From Arthrobacter sp. H16F315 (lineage in GTDB: Bacteria; Actinomycetota; Actinomycetes; Actinomycetales; Micrococcaceae): 64,000 nucleotides of DNA. Each line of letters opens with the position of its first letter. Within the stretch, counting starts at the first letter, position 1. The notes beneath the pieces are model-generated. The model did not search any database and was not told the DNA's origin. It worked only from the letters and a program-made list of their open reading frames with translations. Location: the NCBI RefSeq assembly GCF_024124825.1, contig NZ_JAMXSS010000002.1:3658001-3722000 (forward strand), given 5' to 3'. Position numbers and translations under genes: made by a program. Below are positions 55,818 through 64,000 of the stretch, in pieces.

Positions 55818-56783
55818 TCAGCGGTTGAGGTCCGCGCTGATGCCCCACGTCATCGTGAACGGTTCCTCCGGGTCCAGCCAGCGGAGACCGTCGCCGCTGT
55901 TAAAGGCATTGGCCGGCCCGGTCATGGGTTCAAGGGCCACCGCTTTGGTCCGGCCGGGAAATTCGGTAGTGACAAAAACATGGACGTAGCCGCAGTTGGT
56001 GTCCTGCCAGAGGGTCACACTTTGGCCGTCGGGCGCGCTGAGCGTGTGGCGGGCGATGCCGCCGTCGAACTCCAGATCCGTGTAGGCAGCATCGATATCC
56101 AGTGCCGCGACGGGCCGTCCGGCACGCAGGTCAAAGTCCCCGCTGGCCGGTTCGGTGCTGCGCGGAATGAGCCGGCCGTCCGTCACGAGCCTGGTGCGGG
56201 CGCGGACCGTGAGCGTAAGCTCCTCGCTGGGCAGCTCCCCCAACCGGAGATAGGGGTGCGCGCCCAGGACAAAGGGGGCCGGTTCCTGCGAGTCGTTGAC
56301 GAGGCTCTGCCGCACCACCAGGCCCAGGTCCCCGGCGAGTTCGTAGCGGACCCGGTGGCGGAGCAGGAATGGATAGCCGTGCTGGGGAAAGATCACTGCT
56401 TCGAGGGTGACAGAGAACTCCGATTCCTCCACCAGCATGTAAGCGGTGTTGCGCAGCAGCCCGTGGCTGGCGTTGTTGCGCGAGACCTCGGTGATGTCGA
56501 GCTGTTGTTTTTTGCCGTTGAGGTGCCACAGCCCGTCTTCCACCCGGTTGGCCCAGGGCGCCAGGGTGATGCCGGTGGCTCCGGGCGGAATCTCGGCCTC
56601 GCCGTAGCTCTCGGTCAACTGGGTGCCGCCGCGGCTGTAGACCCGAAGGCCGGCTGCCAGTTCGGTCACCACGGCCAGGGCGTCACCGCGCCGCAGCTCG
56701 TATTGCCTGCCGGAGGCATAACGCCGCGCCCTGCCGCCGCCTGCCGCGGATTCGTTGTGGGGAAGGAAGCTCGTCTGATCCAT
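55818..56783 (-). CDS. galM: Aldose 1-epimerase
   Basis: A mutarotase interconverting alpha and beta sugars, first step of the Leloir pathway. The 321-residue protein has ITLAPWANRVEDGLWHLNGKKQQLD, NNASHGLLRNTAYM (catalytic His), VLGAHPYLRLG (second His) and ALEPMTGPANAFNSGDGL with the catalytic Glu near the end. ATG 56783 is seven bases after TACGGT (56791-56796, minus strand). It is divergent from galK with about 76 bases between starts, so both may share control. No sugar transporter is nearby. Confidence 0.9.
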   Translation of the reverse strand: MDQTSFLPHNESAAGGGRARRYASGRQYELRRGDALAVVTELAAGLRVYSRGGTQLTESYGEAEIPPGATGITLAPWANRVEDGLWHLNGKKQQLDITEVSRNNASHGLLRNTAYMLVEESEFSVTLEAVIFPQHGYPFLLRHRVRYELAGDLGLVVRQSLVNDSQEPAPFVLGAHPYLRLGELPSEELTLTVRARTRLVTDGRLIPRSTEPASGDFDLRAGRPVAALDIDAAYTDLEFDGGIARHTLSAPDGQSVTLWQDTNCGYVHVFVTTEFPGRTKAVALEPMTGPANAFNSGDGLRWLDPEEPFTMTWGISADLNR

Positions 56784-56790
56784 GCGCACC

Positions 56791-56796
56791 ACCGTA
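56791..56796 (-). promoter_or_regulatory. -10 hexamer of leaderless galM
   Basis: TACGGT on the minus strand, seven bases before ATG 56783. It is paired back-to-back with the galK-side hexamer at 56819-56824. Confidence 0.45.
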
Positions 56797-56818
56797 CAGA
56801 CCGGCCCGGCAATCCGTA

Positions 56819-56824
56819 TAGCGT
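56819..56824 (+). promoter_or_regulatory. -10 hexamer placing the galK RNA start at a leader ORF
   Basis: TAGCGT lies six bases before ATG 56831, not before the galK ATG at 56860. By the rule seen elsewhere in the window the message would begin at the leader ORF. Confidence 0.45.
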
Positions 56825-56830
56825 GGACCC

Positions 56831-56863
56831 ATGAGCCGCATCACGTTAGCCGCACAGCCATGA
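56831..56863 (+). CDS. Ten-residue leader ORF overlapping galK start
   Basis: ATG 56831 opens the frame MSRITLAAQP and stops at a TGA that overlaps the galK ATG (ATGA). Placed by a leaderless -10 hexamer. It could couple galK translation. Alternatively it is the true N-terminus of galK, separated from it by a one-base deletion like the others in the window. Confidence 0.4.
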   Translation: MSRITLAAQP

Positions 56864-58020
56864 CCCGGCCGCCGGGCACCGGCGAACTGGCGGCCCGGTT
56901 CCAGAGCGCGTTCGGGGTGGCCCCCGACGGCGTCTGGCAGGCCCCGGGCCGGGTCAACCTGATCGGCGAGCACACCGATTACAACGAGGGGTTCGTGCTG
57001 CCGTTTGCGATCGACAAGGCAGCCCGGGTGGCCGTCCGGATCCGGCCCGATTCGACCCTCCGGCTGCTGTCCACGTTCGGCAACCAGGGAATGACGACGG
57101 CGGACGCCGCCGCCCTGGACCGCGGCACCGCCCGAGGCTGGACGAAGTATCCGCTCGGTGTGCTCTGGGCACTGCAGCAGCGCGGACTCCCGGTCCCGGG
57201 CCTGGATATCCTCCTGGCCTCCGACGTACCCCGGGGGGCCGGGCTGTCCTCGTCCCATGCCATTGAATGCGCTGTCATTACGGCGCTGAACGAACTTACT
57301 GCTGCCGGGCTGGGTGTGGACGAGATGGTGCTGGCCACCCGGCAAGCGGAGAACGACTTTGTCGGCGCGCCGACCGGCATCATGGACCAGACCGCCTCCT
57401 TGCGCGGCGCGGCCGGGCAGGCCGTGTTCCTGGACTGCCGGGACCGGAGCTTCCGGCTCGTGCCCTTCGATGCCGAAAGCGCCGGGCTGGTCACGCTTGT
57501 GATCGACACCAAGGTGTCGCATTCCCACTCCGCCGGCGGCTATGCCGCCCGGCGGGCCTCCTGCGAACTCGGCTCCGAGGTCCTCGGGGTAAAGGCCCTT
57601 CGCGACGTCGAACTCGAGGACCTGGCGGAAGCTGCTGGACTTCTGGACGACAAGACGTTCCGCCGGGTGCGGCACGTTGTGACGGAAAACAACCGTGTGC
57701 TGCAGATCCTCGAGCTGCTCGGCAGCGCCGGGCCCGCTGCGATCGGGCCGGTGCTGGATGCGTCCCACGCCTCGATGCGCGACGACTTCGAGATCTCCTG
57801 CGCTGAGCTGGATCTCGCGGTGCGCGCCGCCCGTTCGGCCGGCGCCCTCGGAGCCAGGATGACCGGTGGCGGCTTCGGCGGCTCAGCGATTGCGCTCACC
57901 CCGGTGGCGGCCCAACGGCAGGTCCGTGCCGCCGTCGAACAGGCCTTCGGCGCTGCCGGTTTTGCACCGCCGGACATCTTTACCGTGCGTCCCGCCGCAG
58001 GGGCCCTGCGCCTGGCCTGA
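56860..58020 (+). CDS. galK: Galactokinase
   Basis: A GHMP kinase phosphorylating alpha-galactose with ATP. The 386-residue protein has the galactokinase signature APGRVNLIGEHTDYNEGFVLPFAID, the ATP loop VPRGAGLSSSHAIECAV, GAPTGIMDQTASLRG and the third GHMP motif ARMTGGGFGGSAIALTP. The ATG at 56860 has no Shine-Dalgarno and overlaps a short upstream frame (see leader entry), so translation is either coupled or the N-terminus is longer. Divergent from galM; galE is 20 kb away and galT is not in the window. Confidence 0.95.
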   Translation: MTRPPGTGELAARFQSAFGVAPDGVWQAPGRVNLIGEHTDYNEGFVLPFAIDKAARVAVRIRPDSTLRLLSTFGNQGMTTADAAALDRGTARGWTKYPLGVLWALQQRGLPVPGLDILLASDVPRGAGLSSSHAIECAVITALNELTAAGLGVDEMVLATRQAENDFVGAPTGIMDQTASLRGAAGQAVFLDCRDRSFRLVPFDAESAGLVTLVIDTKVSHSHSAGGYAARRASCELGSEVLGVKALRDVELEDLAEAAGLLDDKTFRRVRHVVTENNRVLQILELLGSAGPAAIGPVLDASHASMRDDFEISCAELDLAVRAARSAGALGARMTGGGFGGSAIALTPVAAQRQVRAAVEQAFGAAGFAPPDIFTVRPAAGALRLA

Positions 58021-58040
58021 CCGGAGCGTAGGCTGGGCGC

Positions 58041-59278
58041 ATGCCAGAAGCAGTCATTGTTTCCACTGCCAGAAGCCCCATCGGACGCGCTTTTAAGGGC
58101 TCGCTGAAAGATGAGCGGCCTGACGACCTCGCTGCCGCCATGGTCGCCGCGGCACTGGCCCGGATTCCATCGTTCGACGCCGCTAATGCCACCGGCCAGG
58201 GCCTGGACGATCTCTATCTGGGCTGTGCTGAGCCCAGCGGCGAAGCGGGTTCCAATATGGCCAGGGTGGTCACCGTCCTGGCCGGGCTGGACAACGTCCC
58301 GGCCGCCACAGTCAACCGGTTCTGCGCCTCCAGCCTGCAAACGCTCCGCATGGCCTTCCACGCCATCAGGGCCGGCGAAGGCCGGGCATTTGTGGCGGCG
58401 GGAGTCGAAGCGGTCTCACGGTACCGGGACTGGGCCGGCGCCGGCGAGACGGACGCAAGCACACATAACCCGCTCTTCGATGCGGCCCGGCAACGCACGG
58501 CTGCGCGGGCCGGGTCGAATACACCGTGGACGGATCCGCGGCTGGGCGGGCGGATGCCGGACATCTACATCGCCATGGGCCAGACCGCCGAGAACGTCGC
58601 CACGAGTTACGGCATCAGCCGGAATGACCAGGACGACTGGGCCGTGCTGAGCCAAAACCGCACCGAGGCAGCCATCGCCGCCGGATTCTATGCCCGCGAA
58701 ATCACCCCCTACACGCGCAGGGACGGCACCGTGATCGACCGGGACGACTCCCCCGGGCCGCGGTGACCCTTGGCTCGGTCAGCGCACTGCAGCCGGTGTT
58801 CCGCGCCGGTGGCACCGTTACTGCCGGGAACGCCTGCCCGCTGAACGACGGGGCCGCCGCGCTGGTGGTCATGAGCGATCTTCGGGCCGCCGAACTCGGG
58901 CTGACGCCGCTGGCCCGGATTCTCTCCACCGGCGTCAGCGCCCTGTCCCCCGAGCTGATGGGACTGGGCCCGGTAGAGGCCAGCAGGCGGGCTCTGCAGC
59001 TCGCCGGGCTGGGCATCGGGGATATCGACCTCGTGGAACTCAACGAGGCCTTCGCCGTCCAGGTCCTCGCCAGCGCCAAGGAGCTTGGCATCGACCACAG
59101 CAAACTCAACGTCAACGGCGGCGCCATCGCGTTGGGGCATCCATTCGGTATGACCGGCGCCCGATTGATCACCACCCTGTTGAACGGGCTCCGGGAGCGG
59201 GATGCCCAGCTGGGTCTCGCCACGCTCTGTGTTGGCGGCGGCCAGGGCATGGCCGTGGTGCTGGAGCGGCTCAGCTGA
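58041..59278 (+). CDS. Acetyl-CoA acyltransferase (thiolase), one apparent frameshift
   Basis: A thiolase cleaving or forming 3-ketoacyl-CoA; degradative FadA-type or acetoacetyl-CoA type cannot be separated by eye. The first part has the nucleophile Cys in VNRFCASSLQTLRMAF, YIAMGQTAENVATSYGISR and KRxR-like tail. The second has NACPLNDGAAALVVMSD, VELNEAFAVQVLASAKELG, the catalytic His in NGGAIALGHPFGMTGARL and the second Cys in TLCVGGGQGMAVVLE. The join is at the C5 run 58750-58754; one added C gives ...DDSPRAAVTLGSV. ATG 58041 follows TAGGCT (58029-58034) by six bases. Confidence 0.9.
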
Positions 59279-59298
59279 TGCCCACGGCCCCGGCGCAC

Positions 59299-59332
59299 AA
59301 AGCGGGCCCCGCCAGATGGCGGGGCCCGCTTT
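59299..59332. terminator. Bidirectional terminator between thiolase and Bax inhibitor genes
   Basis: A perfect 15-bp stem AAAGCGGGCCCCGCC / GGCGGGGCCCGCTTT with an AGAT loop, 20 bases after the thiolase stop. The A/T ends give a short U-run on both strands. Confidence 0.9.
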
Positions 59333-59366
59333 CTGAGCTCCCAGCGGCCGGTTGTGGCCTGACGTG

Positions 59367-60239
59367 TTAGTCGTCGCCGCGCAGGATCGCCAGCAGCCGG
59401 ATGATCTCCACGTACAGCCATACCAGCGTCACAGTGAGGCCGAAGGCAGCGGTCCAGGAGAAGCGCTGCGGGGCGCCGCTGCGGACGCCGGCTTCAATGC
59501 TGGTGAAGTCCATGATCAGCGAGAACGCGGCCAGCCCGATCGCCAGCGCGCCGATAAAGACACCGAGGGGAATGCCGAAGATCTCCACGCTGGTCCGGAG
59601 CCCAAACGGCTCCTGGACCACGCCGGTCCACATCATCACCATGTTGATGAGCGCGAAGACTGCGTAGCCAATCAAGGCAATCATAAAAAAGCGCATGGCC
59701 TTCGGTGTGGCCCGGACCTTGCCGCTCCTGAAGAGCACCAAGGTCACAGCGAACACGGAGAGAGTGCCGATCACAGCCTGCAGTCCGACACCCGGGAACA
59801 TACCGTCGAGGATCCGCGTCAGGCCACCGAGGAACAACCCCTCGAGGCCCGCGTAGGCGAGGATAAGCGCCGGTGAAGGCTGCTTCTTGAAGGTGTTGAC
59901 AAGGGCGAGGACAAAACCGCCCAGCGCACCGACGATCATCAGCGTATAGGCCAAGCCCTCCGCCACCACGAGCGTGACAGCGGCGCCGGCGATCACGGCG
60001 CCAAGGCATGCAGCGGTCTTCATGATGACATCGTCATAGCTCATCCGGCCCGTGTCCGCGGGGCCGGCGGCGGGCCGGTTGTACATGTCCTGGAGCTGGT
60101 CCTGGGTCATCGCCTGGGGTGACGCGTTCCAGCCGGCCCGGCCGTGGGCGCCCTGCCCGAAAGCCTGCGGGGCAGGCGGTGCCTGGGTTGCTCCACGGAA
60201 GTTCTTTCCGTTGAAGACTGGGTTTCCGCCAAGTGCCAT
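59367..60239 (-). CDS. Bax inhibitor-1 / YccA family membrane protein
   Basis: A seven-helix membrane protein of the BI-1 family (PF12811 subgroup, long N-terminus). The 290-residue protein starts with a 75-residue Gly/Ala/Gln-rich cytoplasmic segment, MALGGNPVFNGKNFRGATQAP-type, then helices with KTAACLGAVIAGAAVTLVVAEGLAYTLMIVG. The ending GLTVTLVWLYVEIIRLLAILRGDD carries the conserved terminal acidic residues. Bacterial members may leak Ca2+ or protons; the role here is unknown. ATG 60239 has GGAGGA eight bases upstream. Confidence 0.88.
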   Translation of the reverse strand: MALGGNPVFNGKNFRGATQAPPAPQAFGQGAHGRAGWNASPQAMTQDQLQDMYNRPAAGPADTGRMSYDDVIMKTAACLGAVIAGAAVTLVVAEGLAYTLMIVGALGGFVLALVNTFKKQPSPALILAYAGLEGLFLGGLTRILDGMFPGVGLQAVIGTLSVFAVTLVLFRSGKVRATPKAMRFFMIALIGYAVFALINMVMMWTGVVQEPFGLRTSVEIFGIPLGVFIGALAIGLAAFSLIMDFTSIEAGVRSGAPQRFSWTAAFGLTVTLVWLYVEIIRLLAILRGDD

Positions 60240-60698
60240 TGAAGCTGTCCTCCATATAAAGGGGTGTGGTGATCCGGTGGTGAACGGTTCGTGTCAGGTA
60301 ACTACACGCTACCAATTCCAACCGCTGACGGGCAGCGTTAGTTCCCGCCAGCGCTTGGCTGCAACCCGACCGTGACCTCCCTGCCGCCGGGTCGCGGGCC
60401 GCGGGCACCGTCGCGCGACGACTGTTAAGGCATACTCCAGATCAACAAAAGTTTACTTTAGGCCGGGTAAACCACCCCGTCGCCGAAGCTTCACGGTTGT
60501 TACCTGATCGCGACGTTCCGCCTGCTCCGGAGGGCATTCATTGCCCCGAACGGGCTGTAACATGGGCCAAATAGGGTGACGGATATCACAAGCTGGACAT
60601 CTCGACCGCATCACACCAGGTTTTACCTTCCGTCACCCTGACTGTTCGCATCGGTTGCAATGGCGCAACCCACACCACCCCATGTGGAGGTTTTCATT
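60240..60698. other. Divergent intergenic region upstream of livH
   Basis: A 459-base gap between divergent Bax inhibitor and livH genes. 60420-60480 is AT-richer than its surroundings (CAACAAAAGTTTACTTTAGG). An 11-bp inverted repeat, AGGGTGACGGA (60573-60583) and its complement (60629-60639), encloses 45 bases in the presumed livH leader and could form a long hairpin just before the start. TAGGGT at 60572-60577 is a possible -10 overlapping its left arm. No further gene is seen. Confidence 0.6.
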
Positions 60699-62057
60699 TT
60701 GAGAAGCACACCGAGAGGCCTGTCGCAAAGACGGCGCGGCAGATTGCTGAAAGCTGTGGGGGCCGTTTTTGCCGCCGTCGCCGCGCTGCTGCTGATCGTC
60801 GCGCCGGCATCGCAGGCCACGAGCCCCGCACCGGCACCATCGCCGTCGGCAACCACGTCTCAACCGACCGAGACGTTTACCAACAACATCAGCGGATTCC
60901 TGCGCGGCGATGACCGCACCCCGCTTGTCGGCGTAGAAATCAGCGCCACCGGCAACGGCTTCACCGGGTCGACGAAATCCGCGGAAAACGGTTCGTGGTC
61001 CATTGGTGTCCCGAAGCAGGGAACCTATGAGGTCAAACTCAACGAATCCACCCTCCCGGACGGCCGCAAGCTCGCAGCCGGCCAGGAGAACCCCCGCCAG
61101 GTCACCTTCAGCCAGACGTCGAACCTTTCGGTGATCTTCGCCTTCGGTGAAGGCATCGTCGTCCAACAGCAGGACTTTGGCAAAAACCTGGTCAACCGCC
61201 TGGTGGCAGGTCTGAGTTTCGGACTTCTGCTGGCCCTCGCATCGGTGGGTCTCTCGCTGATTTTCGGCACCACCGGGCTGACCAACTTCGCACACGGCGA
61301 AATGGTCACCCTCGGCGCCGTCCTGGTCTTCGCTTTCAACGCCATGAACCTCCCGTTCTGGCTGGCCGTTGTGCTCGCGCTGCTCGGCGGCGGCCTATTT
61401 GGCTACTTCCAGGACGCCGGCTTGTGGAAGCCGCTGCGCCGCCGGGGCACCGGACTGGTGCCCATGATGATCGTCAGCATCGGCCTCGCCCTGGCTGTGC
61501 GCTACGTCATCCAGTTCTTCTTCGGCGGCGCCACCCAGCAGCTGCCGTACGCACAGAGCACGGAGATCCAGATCGGATTGATCTCCATTTCCCCCAACAA
61601 CCTGTGGTCCCTTGTGATCAGCGCCGTGGTGATCGCGCTGCTCGGGATCATCCTGCTCAAGACCCGGCTCGGCAAAGCCACCCGCGCGGTCGCCGACAAC
61701 CCAGCGCTGGCAGCGGCCTCGGGCATCGACGTCGACTCTGTGATCCGGATTGTCTGGGTCACCGGCGGCATGCTGGCCTCTCTCGGCGGCATCCTGTGGG
61801 CCTACTACCGGCCCGGCGTCACCTTCGATATGGGATCGCAGATCCTGCTGCTCATCTTCGCCGGCGTCACCCTGGGTGGCCTTGGCACGGTATGGGGCGC
61901 CCTGATCGGATCCATCATCGTCGGTATCTTTGTGGAGCTGACCACCGTGTTCGGCCTCGCCGCCGACCTCAAATACGTGGGAGCACTGTTCATTATGATT
62001 ATTGTCCTTCTGTTCCGGCCCCAAGGCATCTTGGGCCGGCGCGAGCGCGTGGGTTAG
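60699..62057 (+). CDS. livH: Branched-chain amino acid-type ABC permease (LivH) with N-terminal extracytoplasmic domain
   Basis: A membrane subunit of a Liv-type importer. The 452-residue protein is much longer than usual LivH (about 300). It starts with a signal-like segment (LLKAVGAVFAAVAALLLIVAPASQA), a Ser/Pro/Thr linker and a carboxypeptidase-regulatory-like beta domain (about 55-145; ISGFLRGDDRTPLVGVEISATG...). Then comes the LivH core: LVAGLSFGLLLALASVGLSLIFGTTGLTNFAHGE, ADNPALAAASGID (EAA-like loop) and LLFRPQGILGRRERVG. I chose TTG 60699, which has GTGGAGG eight bases upstream; an ATG at 60660 lacks a ribosome site. The solute is unknown; urea, branched-chain amino acids or amides are possible. 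Confidence 0.87.
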   Translation: MRSTPRGLSQRRRGRLLKAVGAVFAAVAALLLIVAPASQATSPAPAPSPSATTSQPTETFTNNISGFLRGDDRTPLVGVEISATGNGFTGSTKSAENGSWSIGVPKQGTYEVKLNESTLPDGRKLAAGQENPRQVTFSQTSNLSVIFAFGEGIVVQQQDFGKNLVNRLVAGLSFGLLLALASVGLSLIFGTTGLTNFAHGEMVTLGAVLVFAFNAMNLPFWLAVVLALLGGGLFGYFQDAGLWKPLRRRGTGLVPMMIVSIGLALAVRYVIQFFFGGATQQLPYAQSTEIQIGLISISPNNLWSLVISAVVIALLGIILLKTRLGKATRAVADNPALAAASGIDVDSVIRIVWVTGGMLASLGGILWAYYRPGVTFDMGSQILLLIFAGVTLGGLGTVWGALIGSIIVGIFVELTTVFGLAADLKYVGALFIMIIVLLFRPQGILGRRERVG

Positions 62058-62066
62058 GAGACAGCC

Positions 62067-63036
62067 ATGGACTTCGGATTCATATTTTCCAGTGCTGCCG
62101 GTGAACTGTTCAGCCCGACGACGGCGGCATACGCCCTCGCAACCCTCGGCCTTGCGGTTCACTTTGGCTACTCGGGCCTGCTCAACTTCGGTCAAGCCGG
62201 CTTTATGGCGGTGGGCGCCTACGGTTTCGCCATCTCCACCCTGACCTTCGGCGCCCCGTTCTTCGTCGGGCTCCTCATCGCCGTGGTGTGTTCGGCCATC
62301 TTCGCCCTGCTCCTCGGTATCCCCACCCTCAGGCTGCGGGCCGACTATTTGGCCATCGTGACAATCGCGGCGGCGGAAATCGTGCGCTACATTGTCACAA
62401 CCAACCAGCTGACCGCCGTCACCGGTTCGGCCAACGGCCTCGCCGCTTTCGAAGGCGACTTCTACGCCATGAACCCTTTCCCCGAAGGTTCCTACCTGGG
62501 GATGAACAACCGGGACTTCTTCATCCGGGTTGTCGCCTGGACCGTGGTGGCCCTTCTCTGCCTCGTGATCTGGCTTTTGATGCGCAGCCCCTGGGGCCGT
62601 GTCCTTATAGGGCATCCGCGAGGACGAAAATGCTGTCCGTTCGCTTGGCAAAAACGTGTACGCCTACAAGATGCAGGCCTTGATCATCGGCGGCGTCCTC
62701 GGCGCCCTCGCAGGCATGATCTTCACCCTCCCCCGCGGTGCAGTCCAGCCGGCGAACTACGGGACCGAGCTGACGTTCTTCCTCTACACCTGCCTGCTGC
62801 TCGGCGGCCTGGGCACGGTGCTGGGGCCGGTGATTGGCGCCATGATCTTCTGGGTCGTCCTGTCCCTCACACAAGGCATCCTGTATGGCCTGATCGAATC
62901 CGGCGCCGTCACCTGGCTCAACACGGTCCAGGCCGGGCAGCTGCGGTACATCCTTGTGGGTATCGCGCTGATGCTGTTGATGATCTTCAGGCCCCAGGGT
63001 GTCCTCGGCAACAAGAAGGAGCTGGCTTTCGCATGA
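62067..63036 (+). CDS. livM: Branched-chain amino acid-type ABC permease (LivM), one apparent frameshift
   Basis: Second membrane subunit, about 320 residues when repaired. It opens FIFSSAAGELFSPTTAAYALATLGLAVHFGYSGLLNFGQAGFM (typical), with LLGIPTLRLRADYLAIVTIAAAEIVR, then LLMRSPWGRVL. The frame breaks at about 62605-62609, where one extra T lies between GRVL and KGIREDENAVRSLGKNVYAYKMQAL (the conserved cytoplasmic EAA loop). It ends ILVGIALMLLMIFRPQGVLGNKKELAFA. ATG 62067 has GGAGA upstream, nine bases after livH. Its TGA overlaps the livG ATG. Confidence 0.9.
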
Positions 63037-64000
63037 GCACTCAAAGCGATACACCCCGTGCCGCGGATAACCCGGAAGAAATCGACTACATGACGGACTC
63101 GCGGCCGATCGCGGCCGGTGAGACTGCTCCGGGCTGCAAAAAGCGCGACCCGATCGTGGTGGCGGAGAACGTCACCCGCAGCTTCGGCGGCATCAACGCC
63201 GTCGACGTCGAGTACCTCGAGATCCCCCGGCATAAAATCACCGCACTCATCGGGCCCAACGGCGCCGGCAAGACCACGCTGTTTAACCTGCTGACCGGCT
63301 TCGACACACCCAACACGGGCAAGTGGCAGTTCGAAGGCAACAGCCTGGCCGGCGTCTCCTCCTACAAGGTGGCCCGGATGGGCATGGTCCGCACATTCCA
63401 GCTGACCAAGGTGATGGGCAAGCTGACGGTTATGGAAAACATGCGTCTTGGTGCCTCTAACCAGGCCGGTGAACGGCTCTCCAAGGCCCTGTTCAAAGGA
63501 ATCTGGGGCGGCCAGGAAAAGCAGATTACCGCCGACGCCGACGTGCTCCTGCGGAAGTTCAAGCTGGACGCCAAAAAGGACGACTATGCCGCGTCACTTT
63601 CCGGCGGCCAGCGCAAGCTCCTGGAAATGGCCCGCTCGCTGATGGTCAGGCCCAAGCTCGTGATGCTTGACGAACCGATGGCCGGCGTCAACCCCGCGCT
63701 GACCCAGTCGCTCCTGGACCACATCAAGAACCTCAAGGCAGAGGGCATGACCGTGTTGTTTGTTGAACACGACATGCACATGGTCCGGCACATCGCCGAC
63801 TGGGTGGTGGTGATGGCCGAGGGCCGGATCGTGGCCGAAGGTCCGCCTGCCGAAGTAATGAAGAACCCCGCCGTGATCGACGCCTACCTGGGCGCCCACC
63901 ACGACGTGGATCTCGGCGATTCGGAAGGCATCAAAGAGCTCGCGGCCGAACTGGTGGCCGACGAGGAGTCGATTGTGGGCACCGATAATGCCGGCATCAT
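63033..64000 (+). CDS. livG: Branched-chain amino acid-type ABC ATP-binding protein (LivG), 3' end outside window
   Basis: ATPase subunit of the same importer; 322 codons are visible and the frame runs off the right edge without a stop. A 50-residue variable N-terminus is followed by ENVTRSFGGINAVDVEYLEIP, Walker A LIGPNGAGKTTLFNLLTG, Q-loop VRTFQLTKVMGKLTVMENMRLG, signature SLSGGQRKLLEMARSL, Walker B LVMLDEPMAGVNP and the H-loop VEHDMHMV. A C-terminal extension beyond the usual LivG end (after AEGPPAEVMKNPAVIDAYLG) is acidic. Start ATG 63033 overlaps livM (ATGA). Confidence 0.95.
   Translation, partial: MSTQSDTPRAADNPEEIDYMTDSRPIAAGETAPGCKKRDPIVVAENVTRSFGGINAVDVEYLEIPRHKITALIGPNGAGKTTLFNLLTGFDTPNTGKWQFEGNSLAGVSSYKVARMGMVRTFQLTKVMGKLTVMENMRLGASNQAGERLSKALFKGIWGGQEKQITADADVLLRKFKLDAKKDDYAASLSGGQRKLLEMARSLMVRPKLVMLDEPMAGVNPALTQSLLDHIKNLKAEGMTVLFVEHDMHMVRHIADWVVVMAEGRIVAEGPPAEVMKNPAVIDAYLGAHHDVDLGDSEGIKELAAELVADEESIVGTDNAGI

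Overview
This is a high-GC actinobacterial chromosome segment. WhiB, Rpf, mycothiol amidase Mca, a protein O-mannosyltransferase, LCP and tandem L,D-transpeptidases point to Actinomycetota, and the gene order and protein style suggest Micrococcaceae (Arthrobacter/Pseudarthrobacter type; an inference, not tested). No rRNA, tRNA, CRISPR array, prophage or insertion sequence was seen. Most of the window is core genome in three blocks that I recognise from memory of Mycobacterium tuberculosis gene order.

Block 1 (1-12743) matches the Rv1002c-Rv1010 neighbourhood: ksgA (partial), rpf, tatD, rsmI and pmt. A moxR-DUF58-transglutaminase operon and an aldehyde dehydrogenase (gabD-like) lie inside it. 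After it come an acyl-CoA synthetase, a TIGR01906-type membrane protein and two tandem L,D-transpeptidases (12796-18893). Block 2 (19066-35465) matches the Rv3248c-Rv3277 neighbourhood: ahcY, a Trm112-like protein, DUF3499, a degenerate zincin, DUF5719, a large membrane GT2 glycosyltransferase, whiB, TIGR03089, gtrA, purK-purE, an LCP ligase, manA and a FemAB-like gene. The theme is cell-envelope building plus mannose and purine supply. Block 3 (36871-55769) matches Rv1080c-Rv1101c: glpX, DUF4245, fumC, phoH, an isoprenyl diphosphate synthase, hemolysin III, mca, DUF4307, greA and an AI-2E-family protein. Into it are set a beta-carbonic anhydrase, a tetR-MFS pair, a NUDIX hydrolase, a lone prepilin peptidase, a protein of unknown function and an acetyltransferase. 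galE precedes the block. Divergent galM and galK, a thiolase and a Bax inhibitor-1 protein follow it. The window ends in a branched-chain amino acid type ABC operon (livH, livM, partial livG).

Two window-wide patterns matter most for the annotation. First, about twenty genes have a TANNNT-like -10 hexamer exactly 6 or 7 bases before the start codon and no Shine-Dalgarno, which is the signature of leaderless transcripts; this fixes many starts. Second, at least nine otherwise intact genes are broken by single-base indels, mostly in short G/C runs (tatD twice, rsmI, pmt twice, DUF5719, tetR twice, hemolysin III, thiolase, livM). Several are conserved single-copy genes, so I read these as residual sequencing errors, not decay.

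The intergenic regions also hold a 227-bp element of four nested inverted repeats between convergent genes (46262-46488), a 127-bp direct repeat pair rich in the palindrome GGACATGTCC (35500-35780), a 14-bp palindrome overlapping the whiB promoter, a triple AGTGCAAA operator at tetR, and a ten-residue leader frame abutting galK.
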